The notes below the pieces were generated by a model. That model worked only from the letters and a program-made list of their open reading frames with translations. It had not been told where the DNA came from and did no database searches. 64,000 nucleotides of DNA, taken from NCBI GenBank assembly GCA_029204225.1, contig CM055092.1, forward strand, positions 17,541,921 through 17,605,920. The letters run 5' to 3'. The first letter of the stretch is position 1, and each line of letters starts with the position of its first letter. This document shows positions 26,301-35,523 of the stretch, piece after piece. A program made the translations under genes and the position numbers. This DNA comes from Diphasiastrum complanatum. Taxonomy: Eukaryota; Streptophyta; Lycopodiopsida; Lycopodiales; Lycopodiaceae.

Positions 26301-29300
26301 AAAACTGCCTAATAGACTCATAGGATTCAAAGCAAATGTGGATGCTATCTCTGATGATTGCAATGCAGAATTATTCTCTTGCCCATCAAACTTATCTGAT
26401 ATAGATTGCAACACAATACGATGTACTTGCCTATCTAACTTATCTGATGTAGATTGCAACCCACAATACTAAGTACTTGCCTATCTACCTTTTCAAAACT
26501 CATATGTGATTCATCCACTAAGTCATTCACACTCAAAAAAAACAAATAAAAATACTAGAAATGTTGTTTCTTTATTTGTAAAGCCGAATCGAGAGGGCCA
26601 TCAGGCAACTTCCTCTCGCTTGTCGAGGTCTGGGACATACCCCCATATCTAAACCTATATACATGATGTACAAAATCTATAGTTGGCTGCCTAGCCACAT
26701 GTCAACGTTTGCCAAGCACCAGATTAAAACATGCTAGTCTAGTAATCTCAAAATCCAAGGATTCTATATACGTCCATATAGTAACTAGAGGCTGCACAAC
26801 TGTGCGACCCCATATCTTTGTACCTTTCCCATCCGGAATCTCGACTATATACCGATAAGCTAAAGGTACCGTGGGAAGTCTAAGCTTACCAGGACAGAAT
26901 ATATAACATTGTGCGATGAACTGGTGTCCAAGAGGGCCACCAACTCGTGACCTGCCAGTCGTCCTCGCATCAAATTAGTTCTATACCATCAAAACGATAA
27001 CTTGTTTGAGCCTTGACAGAAAGATAACAAACAAGAGCTGCAGAACTAATTTTCTCAACTACAATTATTGTCAGTTAGGGTAAACCTTCTCCTCATTGCA
27101 GAGAGGGATCCTTTGCACTGCAAATCAATTCTGGATCAAAATCTAGATTCTAACGTGTCTAACTTCTTAAAAATTTCAAATTACCACCCCCCCCCCCCCC
27201 GGCCTTTCCACAATCTTTTTCAGATTTCCGAAAAGATATTAGGGTTTTTTAATCATTTGGCAGTACTTTATTCAATTGCCTAGGAACTATGATTTAAATA
27301 TCTAGAAATTGACTTTCTGATTTCCCATTCTCCCACTATTTGGAAAATCTGTTTCCTTATTTCTTTCTACAGATTTTATGTTGTTTACCTTCCTGTTGTT
27401 CATGCACTACAGATCATGAATGAGATGTGTGGAAGTCCACTGTTTTATTTTCCATTCTTCACCAAAACATGGGATAATCTTTTTTGTTATTTTCTTTGTA
27501 TTTCTCAAGAGAAATTGAAATCACGTTTGAGAATCAACTTCGAGTTTACAGATATCAGAATTCTAATTTCTGGAATTTGATGCCACTTCTTTTATTTTAC
27601 ATGCTTACATAAATTTTCAGTATCTATATGCAGCAGTGTGTTTCTATAATAGCTACCTTAAGGTTTTATAGCTTCTCAATTGCATGTTGTAGGCTGGAAA
27701 CTTGCAGTCTCTCTTTTTAAGCCCATTATTATCTTTACTATTCATGAAAAATTGAAAACAAATTTCAAAAAATCAGAAAAGTTACACAAATTTCAACAAA
27801 TTGGAAAAGTTACATGGTATAGCTGACAATTGGATCAGAAACAGACCAAAAATATGACTCATTGGTCAGTCTATTTCTACATCTAAATAGACAGCAGACA
27901 AATGTCAAGCACAGATATCTGTAGCCAAGTTACAGGTGTCTTCTAATAAGACAACCGTACCAGTATTACTCAAGTGAGGCACAAATTGTCACAGTTCCGA
28001 TACGATATGGGATCAATGTCGTGAGGCACATGCATGTATGAACATATTCATTCATATTATCTTCCAGTTCCTAAGGCTGTTCTTATCCATGACAGGGTTC
28101 CAGTGTACTATAACAGCTTCTTAGTCAGAACAACAGTGCCAGTAAGCACTACCCTTTTAGGAATCATCTCCGTTACCATTGCTCCTTCTGCAGTCCTCAT
28201 GAGAGGTCCATGTCTATGGTTATAGAGCATCAAGTACACAAGTACTTCATACTGTTATTTAGTACTCATATTCAATTCACTTGCAGTTTCTTTGCGATTA
28301 GTATGCAGTATACTACTACATTACATTCAGGTGGCACTCATGGGGGGCCAATCAGATTGGCATGGGTCCTCATTATACCCAGTGAATGTCTTCCTATATC
28401 ATGGTTTGCTTATACTATTCACATGGATGCTTTTCTTTGCATTCCCAGTGCGTTCGTTTAGCGTGGTGATTGATAGTGAGAATGTCCTAGAAGTTCCGTC
28501 ATCGTTCTAACTTCTACTTTCCCGGCTTCTTCTTCTGCATCATACGGATTAAGTGGCGTCATGTTCCTGTATTTGCAACTACTTCGGCATCTAGTTTTGT
28601 GGCATATTTTTCGATATGTAGATTTAGCAGCAGTTCGTATTTTCCAGCATCAACATTTTCTTTCTACTGAGGACAGTGTCTTTTTGAGGAGGGACTCGGG
28701 AGACTTATAGGCTGAAGACCATGGAAAGCAACATCTACATGGGCCACGGGTCCAGAATTGTTTGAAAGCTTGGGTCCATTTTTTACTATTCAGCATATAT
28801 TAGAGACATTTATGAGTCATATGAACGTTATTCGGTCCTAGCCCCAGCTTGTGGCCTCAACCAGTATAAATAGGCTTTAGAGCCTCATTGTCAATGGTTG
28901 AATGATTGAGCAATCGCTTGGCTTATAGTCAGTGGCAGGCAGCATCAATTTTCATTCGGTTCAGTTAGATCAGTTTAATCAATTCTGTCCCCATATATTT
29001 TTGTGAGGAACACTGTTATCCCACTGATTATGATTGTTCTTCCTGCTTCATGTGTGTATGTGCATTCTCCTCTCCAATCCATCTTATATATAGATGTATA
29101 TATGATTGTGTTCTCATAACTGCAAGTAGCTACATCACATTCACTTCCTTTTGAATATTTAAGCACTAAAATTTTTAGGAGAAACTTGTAGTGCAATGTC
29201 AATATGAAGTGGAACTCCAATCAAAGCCCTTGTATGTTGCTAACCACAAGATCAAGATTAACAAAGTAGCCTGACTAAATCATCAATTACCTCATTCGAG

Positions 29301-30718
29301 GTGATTCCGTTTTCATTAGTTCATCCAATCTTGTTGGTACGAAACTTGGTGGACCAAAACCCGGTGAACGAGAAGATGATACAGGATGAGTTTGAGGAAA
29401 TAATCCTGGAGGATCATCTTCAAGAGGGCGTTCCGGAAATTGAAATCCCATCCGCTGTACAAAACGGAATATCAATGTGAGCAAATATTGACTTTGCGAG
29501 TATTTTTTCAAATGATTAGATCAAGAATGCAGCCAAACTTTAAAAATAAGACGCAAAAGATGATGCAGAACGTAAGATAATAATTTTCTAGGCCATTTAA
29601 CGATTTTTATGGATCCTATATCATCTTACATGATAATGACATCCATAACAGTCTTGCAGATACTTTCCCAAGAGATCACAAGAAACCATCACAGAATCTT
29701 ACCACTTCTTTTTCAACGTGCATAGAATATTCATAATGCCATAGATTTTTAAGTTCAACATCTCAGATATCATTGCTACAAATAGCAGTTGCAGGTGCTC
29801 ATATGAAATCAATTTGCAAACAGATACAGAAACCTATTGTGGCACTTGCTACATGGTTCACTAGGTGCAGACAAATTTAGAAGGATGAAGGACCTTTACA
29901 GTCACCAGACCTACAGTCATTCTGGGAGAACACCCATAAAAAAATCACAAAATACTTAAAACAAAGAAAAACCGGTACGGCAACATATCAAATATGTTTT
30001 TTTGTAAAGAAAGGGATGTAAGAGAAGGGGTTTTGCACAATAAACGCAAATCCCTAACAAGGTTCATGCACATAGCACAACTTCATAAGTGTCAACGTGT
30101 GTCAGAAAGAGTTGATCCAAAATGTCTCAACCGTCTAGTGAAAATCATACCTGCAAAATACATCTGAAGTTATGTCTTAAACTCAAAAATGCAAAACAAG
30201 CCAAAAAAAGAGCACACTGTTTAAAGATAAAACTTAAATAGTGTTATGGTTTGAACTTTGAACCACAAGAATGATGATTCGCTTATCATGTATATCTTAC
30301 CCTCCAACACATGAACAGAGTAACATATCCATATGCTGTCCGCAATAGACTGATGCCATACACGATCTCCTAACTAAAAAATCTTTCGGTCTATTTTAAA
30401 AACAGTACAAAACGTGCTCAAACCTCAAAGACATGGAATCATGAGACAAAACGACCAGATGCTGCTTAGCCATATCAAGAATCCATGAAAAATATGGTGA
30501 GTCTAGTTTCTAAATGTAGCCAAGACTCAACCAGCTAGCAACAGATTGAAACATGGCATTGCTCTGCAGAAGAAGCGGATATAAAGAACAGCTTTGCTAC
30601 TTACTCTCAACTCCTCATATGCAAGGTAATATTGAGGATATCCACCTCCTGGACCACCAAATGCTTCTTGCCATGAATACACTAACCCCAAAACTTTCTC
30701 TTTCACATGCATGTCAGT
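19377..30718 (-). CDS. TOM1-like (TOL) VHS-GAT ubiquitin-binding trafficking protein, C-terminal six exons
   Basis: TOL proteins act at the plasma membrane and early endosomes, binding ubiquitinated cargo through VHS and GAT domains before ESCRT sorting. Six minus-strand exons join in frame: 30718-30605, 29454-29291, 25795-25714, 22003-21918, 21644-21477 and 20388-19377, 1626 bases giving 541 residues and a TGA stop. Exon 1 shown is the end of the VHS domain (VKEKVLGLVYSWQEAFGG, then YPQYYLAYEELR). The next has GFQFPERP and a Pro-rich linker. The following three make the GAT domain (DELIVELVEECRATQSQVKH, then LNNDLQQVLAKHDAIL). The last is a long Gln/Ser/Pro-rich tail with MDLLSGDAFED. Every junction has GT/AG and consistent phase, with no stop. 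The first part of VHS is not found up to 33 kb, so 5' exons lie beyond the TE cluster or outside the window, or the gene is 5'-truncated. Confidence 0.88.
21477..21644 (-). CDS. TOL exon: end of the GAT domain
   Basis: 168 bases, acceptor TTATTTGTGCAG and donor GTGAGG. It encodes DEKLLQQVLVLNNDLQQVLA and KHDAIL, the ubiquitin-binding GAT helix, followed by an acidic linker. Confidence 0.88.
21918..22003 (-). CDS. TOL exon: GAT domain helix
   Basis: 86 bases, acceptor CACCTTGCAG and donor GTAAGT. It encodes ALKDELIVELVEECRATQ and SQVKHLVNIT. The split codon is completed by the next exon. Confidence 0.88.
22567..23079 (-). other. Unidentified coding-like stretch inside a TOL intron
   Basis: Two adjacent minus-strand frames (23079-22870 and 22851-22567), separated by one stop, give a continuous protein-like text with HRPHHLSWLLHGTLSEGQGY and DVIGKDRVLDGTFFVPPVAL. 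I do not recognise the family. It could be the relic of a retrogene or a transposon protein in the roughly 3.7 kb intron. Confidence 0.3.
23850..24105. repeat. MITE-like insertion with many ACGGTTC/GAACCGT words
   Basis: The words ACGGTTC and GAACCGT recur in both orientations around a short AT-rich core (about 23930-24000), for example CCACGGTTCATGAACCATGG near 23893 and GAACCGTGGTGAACCG near 24065. This fits a small hairpin-forming non-autonomous DNA transposon in a TOL intron. Target duplications were not identified. Confidence 0.5.
24106..25713. other. TOL intron sequence without recognised features
   Basis: Only short frames and a few simple-sequence words. I see no coding domain or transposon end. 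Confidence 0.45.
25714..25795 (-). CDS. TOL exon: start of the GAT domain
   Basis: 82 bases, acceptor CAACTAAAG (chosen over a GCAG eight bases downstream because only this one keeps frame) and donor GTAAGAG. It encodes SLADIETAHRGLEVLTELLN and AVNPHDRL. Confidence 0.85.
26379..26490. repeat. Short tandem repeat, about 54 bp unit, two copies
   Basis: CTTGCC(C/T)ATC...AACTTATCTGAT(A/G)TAGATTGCAACxCA is present twice in a row, and the start of a third copy follows. Confidence 0.75.
26570..26985 (-). pseudogene. Old gypsy aspartic protease fragment
   Basis: The minus strand reads GHELVALLDTSSSHNVI, a gypsy protease start in which the catalytic DTG has become DTS. After frame breaks it gives a LVLGKR...NPTIDF-like block (ACFNLVLGKR, RQPTIDF), the usual end of the protease domain. 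It lies inside a TOL intron, is heavily mutated and has no neighbouring gag or RT. Confidence 0.5.
27000..28640. other. TOL intron sequence without recognised genes
   Basis: Contains a poly-C run at about 27186-27200. No domain recognised. Confidence 0.45.
28650..28980 (+). other. Possible 3' end and LTR of an unidentified retrotransposon
   Basis: A purine-rich tract (GAGGAGGGACTCGGGAGA, about 28686) resembles a polypurine tract. It is followed by a TATAAATAGGC promoter-like box at 28865, as in LTRs. No LTR partner or coding domain supports it. Confidence 0.25.
29291..29454 (-). CDS. TOL exon: VHS-GAT linker
   Basis: 164 bases, acceptor TTTTGTACAG and donor GTAATT. It encodes RMGFQFPERP and then a Pro/Ser-rich stretch ending PTRLDELMKTESPRM, and leaves two bases for the next codon. 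Confidence 0.85.
30605..30718 (-). CDS. TOL exon: end of the VHS domain
   Basis: 114 bases, 38 codons, phase 0 at both ends. The acceptor TTGTCTTTCAG lies at 30719-30720 and the donor GTAAGT at 30604. The peptide contains WQEAFGG and PQYYLAYEEL, the hallmark VHS C-terminal helix of plant TOL proteins. Confidence 0.88.
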
Positions 30719-30829
30719 CTGAAAGACAAAAACATAAGTTATTGAAATGTCAAAAGTGCATTCTCAAAAATCACAACATCAAACAAAAAAAAATGTTAGA
30801 AAGTCATTACAGTGGGAAATGCTAGACCG

Positions 30830-31470
30830 GAACAATTTCGCACCATTCCTAGGGCACCTAGGGAACCATTCCTAAGAATGATTCTTTAGGTAAATGTTTT
30901 TCTTTAATTCAAGGTGTATTTACAAGAGATGGAACCCGTTCATGAAAATGCTTAGAAATTGGTTATTGAGGTTTCTAAAAAGGGGCTTTGTGCGTGTTCA
31001 TGTTCCTAAGTTCCTAAGTTCATGCATACAGAAGGGGTTTCTATTCTTGTTCTTGTTCCTAAGTTCCTATTTTCTATTTCTAAGTTCGTAAGTAACGAAA
31101 GGGTTTCTGTTCTTGTTCCTATTCCTATTCATGTTCCCAAGTTCATACGGGCCTAAGGTACCTAAAGAACGGTAACTTGACACTGGAGCTTTTTATAAAA
31201 CTAGCAGAACTATGGAACGATCCATTCAAATAATGGAAGAATGATTTGTATCTCAACAAATATAATAGATGGAAACGCAAAACATCTCTATGAATATCAA
31301 ATAAAAGCAATTTTAAGAACCATTCCTGTTTCTAAGTTCCTATATTCCTAAGTTCATGCATATAAAAGAATTTCTGTTCTTGTTCATGTTCATGTTCTTG
31401 TTCCTAAGCTCATAGGTCTCCAAGGTATACTAAACGTTCCTTAGGTACCTTTCTTTGTGAAGCCTCAACT
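30830..31470. repeat. Repeat-rich insertion with CCTAAGTTC words
   Basis: TTCCTAAGTTC and TTCTTGTTC words recur many times. The outer parts (ACCATTCCTAAGAA at about 30862, TTCCTTAGGTACC at about 31436) are partly inverse to each other. It resembles the subterminal region of a non-autonomous DNA transposon. Borders are approximate. Confidence 0.4.
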
Positions 31471-31884
31471 GATAGACAAATTTAAGTGCACTCAAATCTC
31501 TTAGTATGTTGCATTCCAATTTAGTGTATAGAAAGCCAGAATTTCTCCTTTTTTTTTGTGGTTTGAAGACATATGACTGGAGGAGATGTTGGGAAGATGG
31601 GTAACTGTGGAAATGGAGTTGTGGAGGTGGTGAAGGAACTGGAAAAAACGGAGTGTTTTATGTTGATGATGTTGTTCTCAATAGTGTAACGGGAGCGTGA
31701 TGTATGCTCGCGTGGCACTACCTCTCAAATGTGCGAAACGTTTTACACTGATGTGTCGTATGCAGGCGATGTTAGATTTTGAAAGATTGGCGATGGCGCT
31801 CTGAATGGTGATCAAACCACGATGGTGGATACTCGGTGGAGGTGGAGTGTAAGCAAAGACAAAATCATGTAACAAGAGAGCGCA

Positions 31885-32155
31885 GCCTTCTTGGAGGGGG
31901 CACTATTATCCCTCCCAGTTGGGCCCTAGCCACCGGAAGCTTCCTTTTAGGGCTTCCTCTTGGCTATAAGTAGAGAAACTGTGTCATTTGTTATTCAGCT
32001 GATGATATTGATCTCTCTCTTTAGTTTCCTTAATCTCTCTCTTTCCTGCTTTCTAGGGCTAAGTCTTGCTTATGTGCTACTTTCATAGCTTAAGTCTTGC
32101 TTATGTGATGCTTTCATAGCTTAGCTCTAGATCAGTTGTGGCTCCATTCGTAACT
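31885..32155 (+). mobile_element. Element B: truncated 5' LTR (gypsy)
   Basis: This matches the last part of the element C LTR (47655-47896): CCTTCTTGGAGGG, GGGCCCTAGCCAC, GGGCTTCCTCTTGGCTATAAG and CTTGCTTATGTGATGCTTTC are shared. It ends in TAACT directly before the primer site. The first 200 or so bases of the LTR are missing. Confidence 0.8.
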
Positions 32156-32168
32156 TGGTATCATAGCA
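32156..32168 (+). other. Element B primer-binding site
   Basis: TGGTATCATAGCA, one base different from the initiator-Met tRNA site of elements C and D, directly abutting the LTR end TAACT. Confidence 0.8.
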
Positions 32169-33268
32169 CTTTCCTGTGCACTACTTTTTCAGATTTAGTA
32201 GAGGCTGTCCAGCGCCCTACTAACCCATCACTTTTGTCGATTTTTTTATCAGATTTCCATCGTTTTTTTAGATTTAGTAGAGGCTGTCCAGCGCCCTACT
32301 AACCCATCACTTTCGTCGATTTTTTCATCAGATTTCCATCGTTTTTCCAGATTTGGTAGAGGCTAGCCAACGCCCTACTACCTTGTCACTTTTGTCAATT
32401 TTCTCCACCGATGGCAGACAATAATTCAAACAAGATCAGACAAGATAAGAGTGATATGTGCGCAATGGCTACAAATCATCTATTGATTTTTTTGATTCTT
32501 CAAGCACTGCATGCAGATCCACGCAGTGCGGTGGCATGAGAGAAATATAGTTCTCTCACGAATTTGTGTCTCGCTTACTAGCGGACTTGTGGATCTACAA
32601 ATCCTATGCAAAAAATTGTCTCGCACGCAGGCGGACTTGTATTCTATATTTTCGTCTTCTTGCTTACTAGCATTAGACTTCTACATAGTATATCATACAT
32701 CAACCAGTGCTGCCCATTTCGTGACTTGATTGGAGGCTGTCCAGTGCCTACTTCATCACCATTTTCAGCGGTTTTCTCCATTTTTTTTCATGTTATGTGC
32801 AGATTTTGGTAGTTGCTACCCAGCGCCCTACTACCTTGCCATCTTCGACGGATTTCTCCACCGATTTGCTGTCCATTTTGCTAATTGTTTGGAGGTTGTC
32901 CACTTCATCACCATTTTCATCGGTTTTTCCATCATCATGTTGCAGGACATTTGTGGATCTTACTAGCTACTGCCCAGCATCCATTCTAGCTTGGATCTTC
33001 AGCATTTTCAGCTTGGATCTTCAGCTCTCTCTCTCTCTCTCTCTCCACTTGTTTTGCAAATTATCACTATCGTTTGGAGGAGGACTAGTGCCCTACTGCT
33101 GCCCACCTACTGCCCATTTTCCAACCCACCATCACCTACTTCCAACACCCTACTTTAGTTGCCGCTTGCTGTCCACAACTCAACCTATTTGTACTCTTTT
33201 CCAGCCCACCCCTCCTTGCATTGTCTCCACCTTCTTTCTACTGATTTTCCAGCTTTGCTTGCTGGCTG
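32169..33268 (+). repeat. Element B leader with degenerate tandem repeats
   Basis: Units of roughly 75 bases begin AGATTTAGTAGAGGCTGTCC and continue AGCGCCCTACTAACCCATCA, then CTTTCGTCGATTTTT; three good copies lie at 32195-32400 and looser ones follow. The same unit fills the leader of element A. Element A has inserted at the end of this stretch. Confidence 0.8.
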
Positions 33269-33273
33269 CCTAA

Positions 33274-33647
33274 AGTTATGGACTTGGCTCATTACATTCG
33301 CCGTGTCCATTCTTTTATTGTTATTATGCATAAGCAGGCCCAAGGGCCCTTTTTATTCATATACTGGCCTTGGGCCCTATTTGGTTATATTTTTAGGACT
33401 TGGTCACATTGATTTGGAGTGGGGGTCCTCCTATTGGGAGGGCGCACTATTTTCCCTCCAAATCCTTTTCCTCCCTTTTTTGAATCCTCCATTTGATTCA
33501 GGGAGAGGGTATAAGTAGGGCATCATTGTATTCCTTTATTCAGTTTATGATGATTGCTCCTCTTTAGCCTCCTTAAGCATTCTCTCTTCCTGCTTTCTAG
33601 CTTAAGTCCCGCTTTCTAGCATAGCTAGTGAATCTTAGCTTGTAACT
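33274..33647 (+). repeat. Element A 5' LTR
   Basis: 374 bp, starting AGTTATGGACTTGG and ending TTGTAACT. It matches 37618-37981 closely, the differences being mainly small indels. A TATAAG-type box (GGTATAAGTAGGG, about 33510) follows the GGAGGG-N11-CCCTCC inverted repeat at 33437-33459. Confidence 0.95.
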
Positions 33648-33660
33648 TGGTATCAAAGCA
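33648..33660 (+). other. Element A primer-binding site
   Basis: TGGTATCAAAGCA directly abuts the LTR end with no spacer bases. It is complementary to the 3' end of initiator-Met tRNA apart from one base. Confidence 0.88.
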
Positions 33661-34821
33661 CTTTCCTGCAGATTGGTGGAAGCTGTCCAACGCCCTACCA
33701 CCCATCACTTTCATCGATTTTTCTCCGTCAACCTTCCTGGAGATTGGTGGAGGCTGTCCAGCGCCCTACCACCCATCACTTTCGTTGATTTTTCTCTGTC
33801 ATTTTTGCAGATTGGTGGTGGCTGTCCAGCGCCCTACTGCCCATCACTTTCGACGATTTCTTCATCATTTTTTGCAGTTTTGGTGGAGGCTGTCCAGCAC
33901 CCTGCTAACCCATCACTTTCGTCGATTTTTGCGGCAAATTTTCATGTTTTTGCAGATTTGGTAGCTATTGCCCAGCGCCCAGTACCTCATCATTTTTCGA
34001 CACTTTTCGTCACCGATTTGCTGTCCATTTTTTATATTGATTGGAGGCTGTCCAACCTTCCTACTGTCTCATTTTCAGCGGCAACCCATCACTTTCGTCG
34101 ATTTTTTCGGCAGATTTTCATTGTTTTTGCAGATTTGGTAGCTATTGCCCAGCGCCCTACTACCTCATCATTTTCGACACTTTTCGTCACCGATTTGCTG
34201 TCCATTTTTTATATTGATTGGAGGCTGTCCAGCACCCAACTACCGTCTCATTTTCAGCGGTTCTCTTCACCGACTTGCTGTCCGTTTCGGCTATTGATTG
34301 GAGGCTGATCGGCGCCTTTCTTCAGCAACCTTTCCAGCCTATTTTTTAGCATATTGTGGATCTTGATACCAACGCCCTATTATCTCACCATTCTCGACGA
34401 ATTTTCCATCGACTTGCTGCTCATTTTGCTGATTATTTGTCGGCTGTCTAGCGCCCTCTTTCAGCACTTTTTTCAGCTTATTTGGCGCAAGATGAGGATT
34501 CGGATTGGTGGCTGCATCTATTCTGTCATATCTTCAGCTTTTACCTCTCTTTGTTGGCACTACTGATTGGACGACGGATCAGCACTCACCCAGGTATTGC
34601 TTGCGCCCATTTGTACTTCCTTTTTGCACCTACTTGCTCTCTTTTTGTTCACGTACTGCTCTTTTTCCAGCCCCCTATTTCCTTCTCATATTTGTTATTT
34701 TGCTGCCTCACACCCTCCTCCTTCCTTTTTCCATTTTGTTAGAACCCTTCTACTTATTGGGACTAAGTTGGGGTGACGACAAACGTCCTCTCCCTCAGGT
34801 TTTGTCTCTTCCTTAGTCCCT
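33661..34821 (+). repeat. Element A leader with degenerate tandem repeats
   Basis: About eight loosely repeated units of 65-100 bases carry TTTTGCAGATTGGTGGAGGC and TGTCCAGCGCCCTACTACCC, then ATCACTTTCGTCGATTTTT. The exact word GCGCCC occurs five times. A 211-codon frame (33673-34308) spans the array and is itself repetitive; I treat it as a by-product of the repeats. Confidence 0.85.
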
Positions 34822-35514
34822 ATGGCGACTTATTCATCAGAAAACCCACCGCAAAGCTCTTTAGATGATCGTTTTACACATATTGATGCCCGCATGGATC
34901 ATCTTGAGAGTCGTATTGATCGTGTTCTTTCTAGCCTTGAGACTATCTTACCACGAGGGGATACCATCCTCCCAGACATTCTTCATCATCCTGGTAAAGC
35001 ACCTTTATTTCCTATTTTGAGTACGCCTGCTCCTACTTCATCTTTAGGAAGTGCTTTTGGTAGTACGTTTGGTCTCCCTTCATATAGTGCTAGTCCTTAT
35101 GGGTCTCCTTTTGGGTCTTCTGTACCACCACCTGGATTTCCCTCCGCACCACCAGGATTTCCTTCTCCTACTTTTTCAGGTAATCCTAAGCCCCATTTTG
35201 CTTGTGATTTTCGTGATCGCATCCAGCTTACTACTTATTCTGGTTCTTCTGACGGAAATATCTTGGAAAATTGGTTCTCTAAATTAGAGACCTATTTTCT
35301 TATATATCCCAAGAGTGAAACCCAAAAACTGCACTCAGACTTGGTGGTGTGTTTATCGCTCTGAGCCTACTCGTGAGGGGTTGCATATATGGCCTACTTT
35401 TTGTCATGATCTTCGTATGGCTATGATTGACCCACAGTGGTTGGTTCGCCAACGTGATCTGTTTCGTAGCCTTCGCCATACTAGTGATTTGACTGCTTAT
35501 ATTGATCAGCTCTT
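34822..35514 (+). pseudogene. Element A gag, truncated and frameshifted
   Basis: The gag starts at ATG 34822 (MATYSSENPPQSSLDDRFTH), with a short coiled N-terminal segment, a Pro/Gly/Ser-rich linker and then HFACDFRDRIQLTTYSGSSD and LENWFSKLETYF, the capsid start shared with elements C and D. A deletion of about 35-40 bases after YPKSETQK removes the GRAAT block and shifts frame. The capsid resumes at about 35336 as TWWCVYRSEPTREGLHIWPT and runs to AYIDQ near 35510, where similarity to C and D ends abruptly. The zinc knuckle is absent. Confidence 0.85.
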
Positions 35515-35523
35515 GAGTCCGTT

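Noticed and set aside
32730-33518. Several overlapping frames of 70-160 codons rich in Leu, Phe and Ser
   Set aside because: They are shadows of pyrimidine-rich leader and LTR sequence without domains.
33673-34308. 211-codon open frame in the element A leader
   Set aside because: It follows the tandem leader repeats (W-R-L-S-S-A-L-P units) and lies upstream of the real gag ATG. It is probably a by-product of repeats in a T-rich leader, although translation cannot be excluded.
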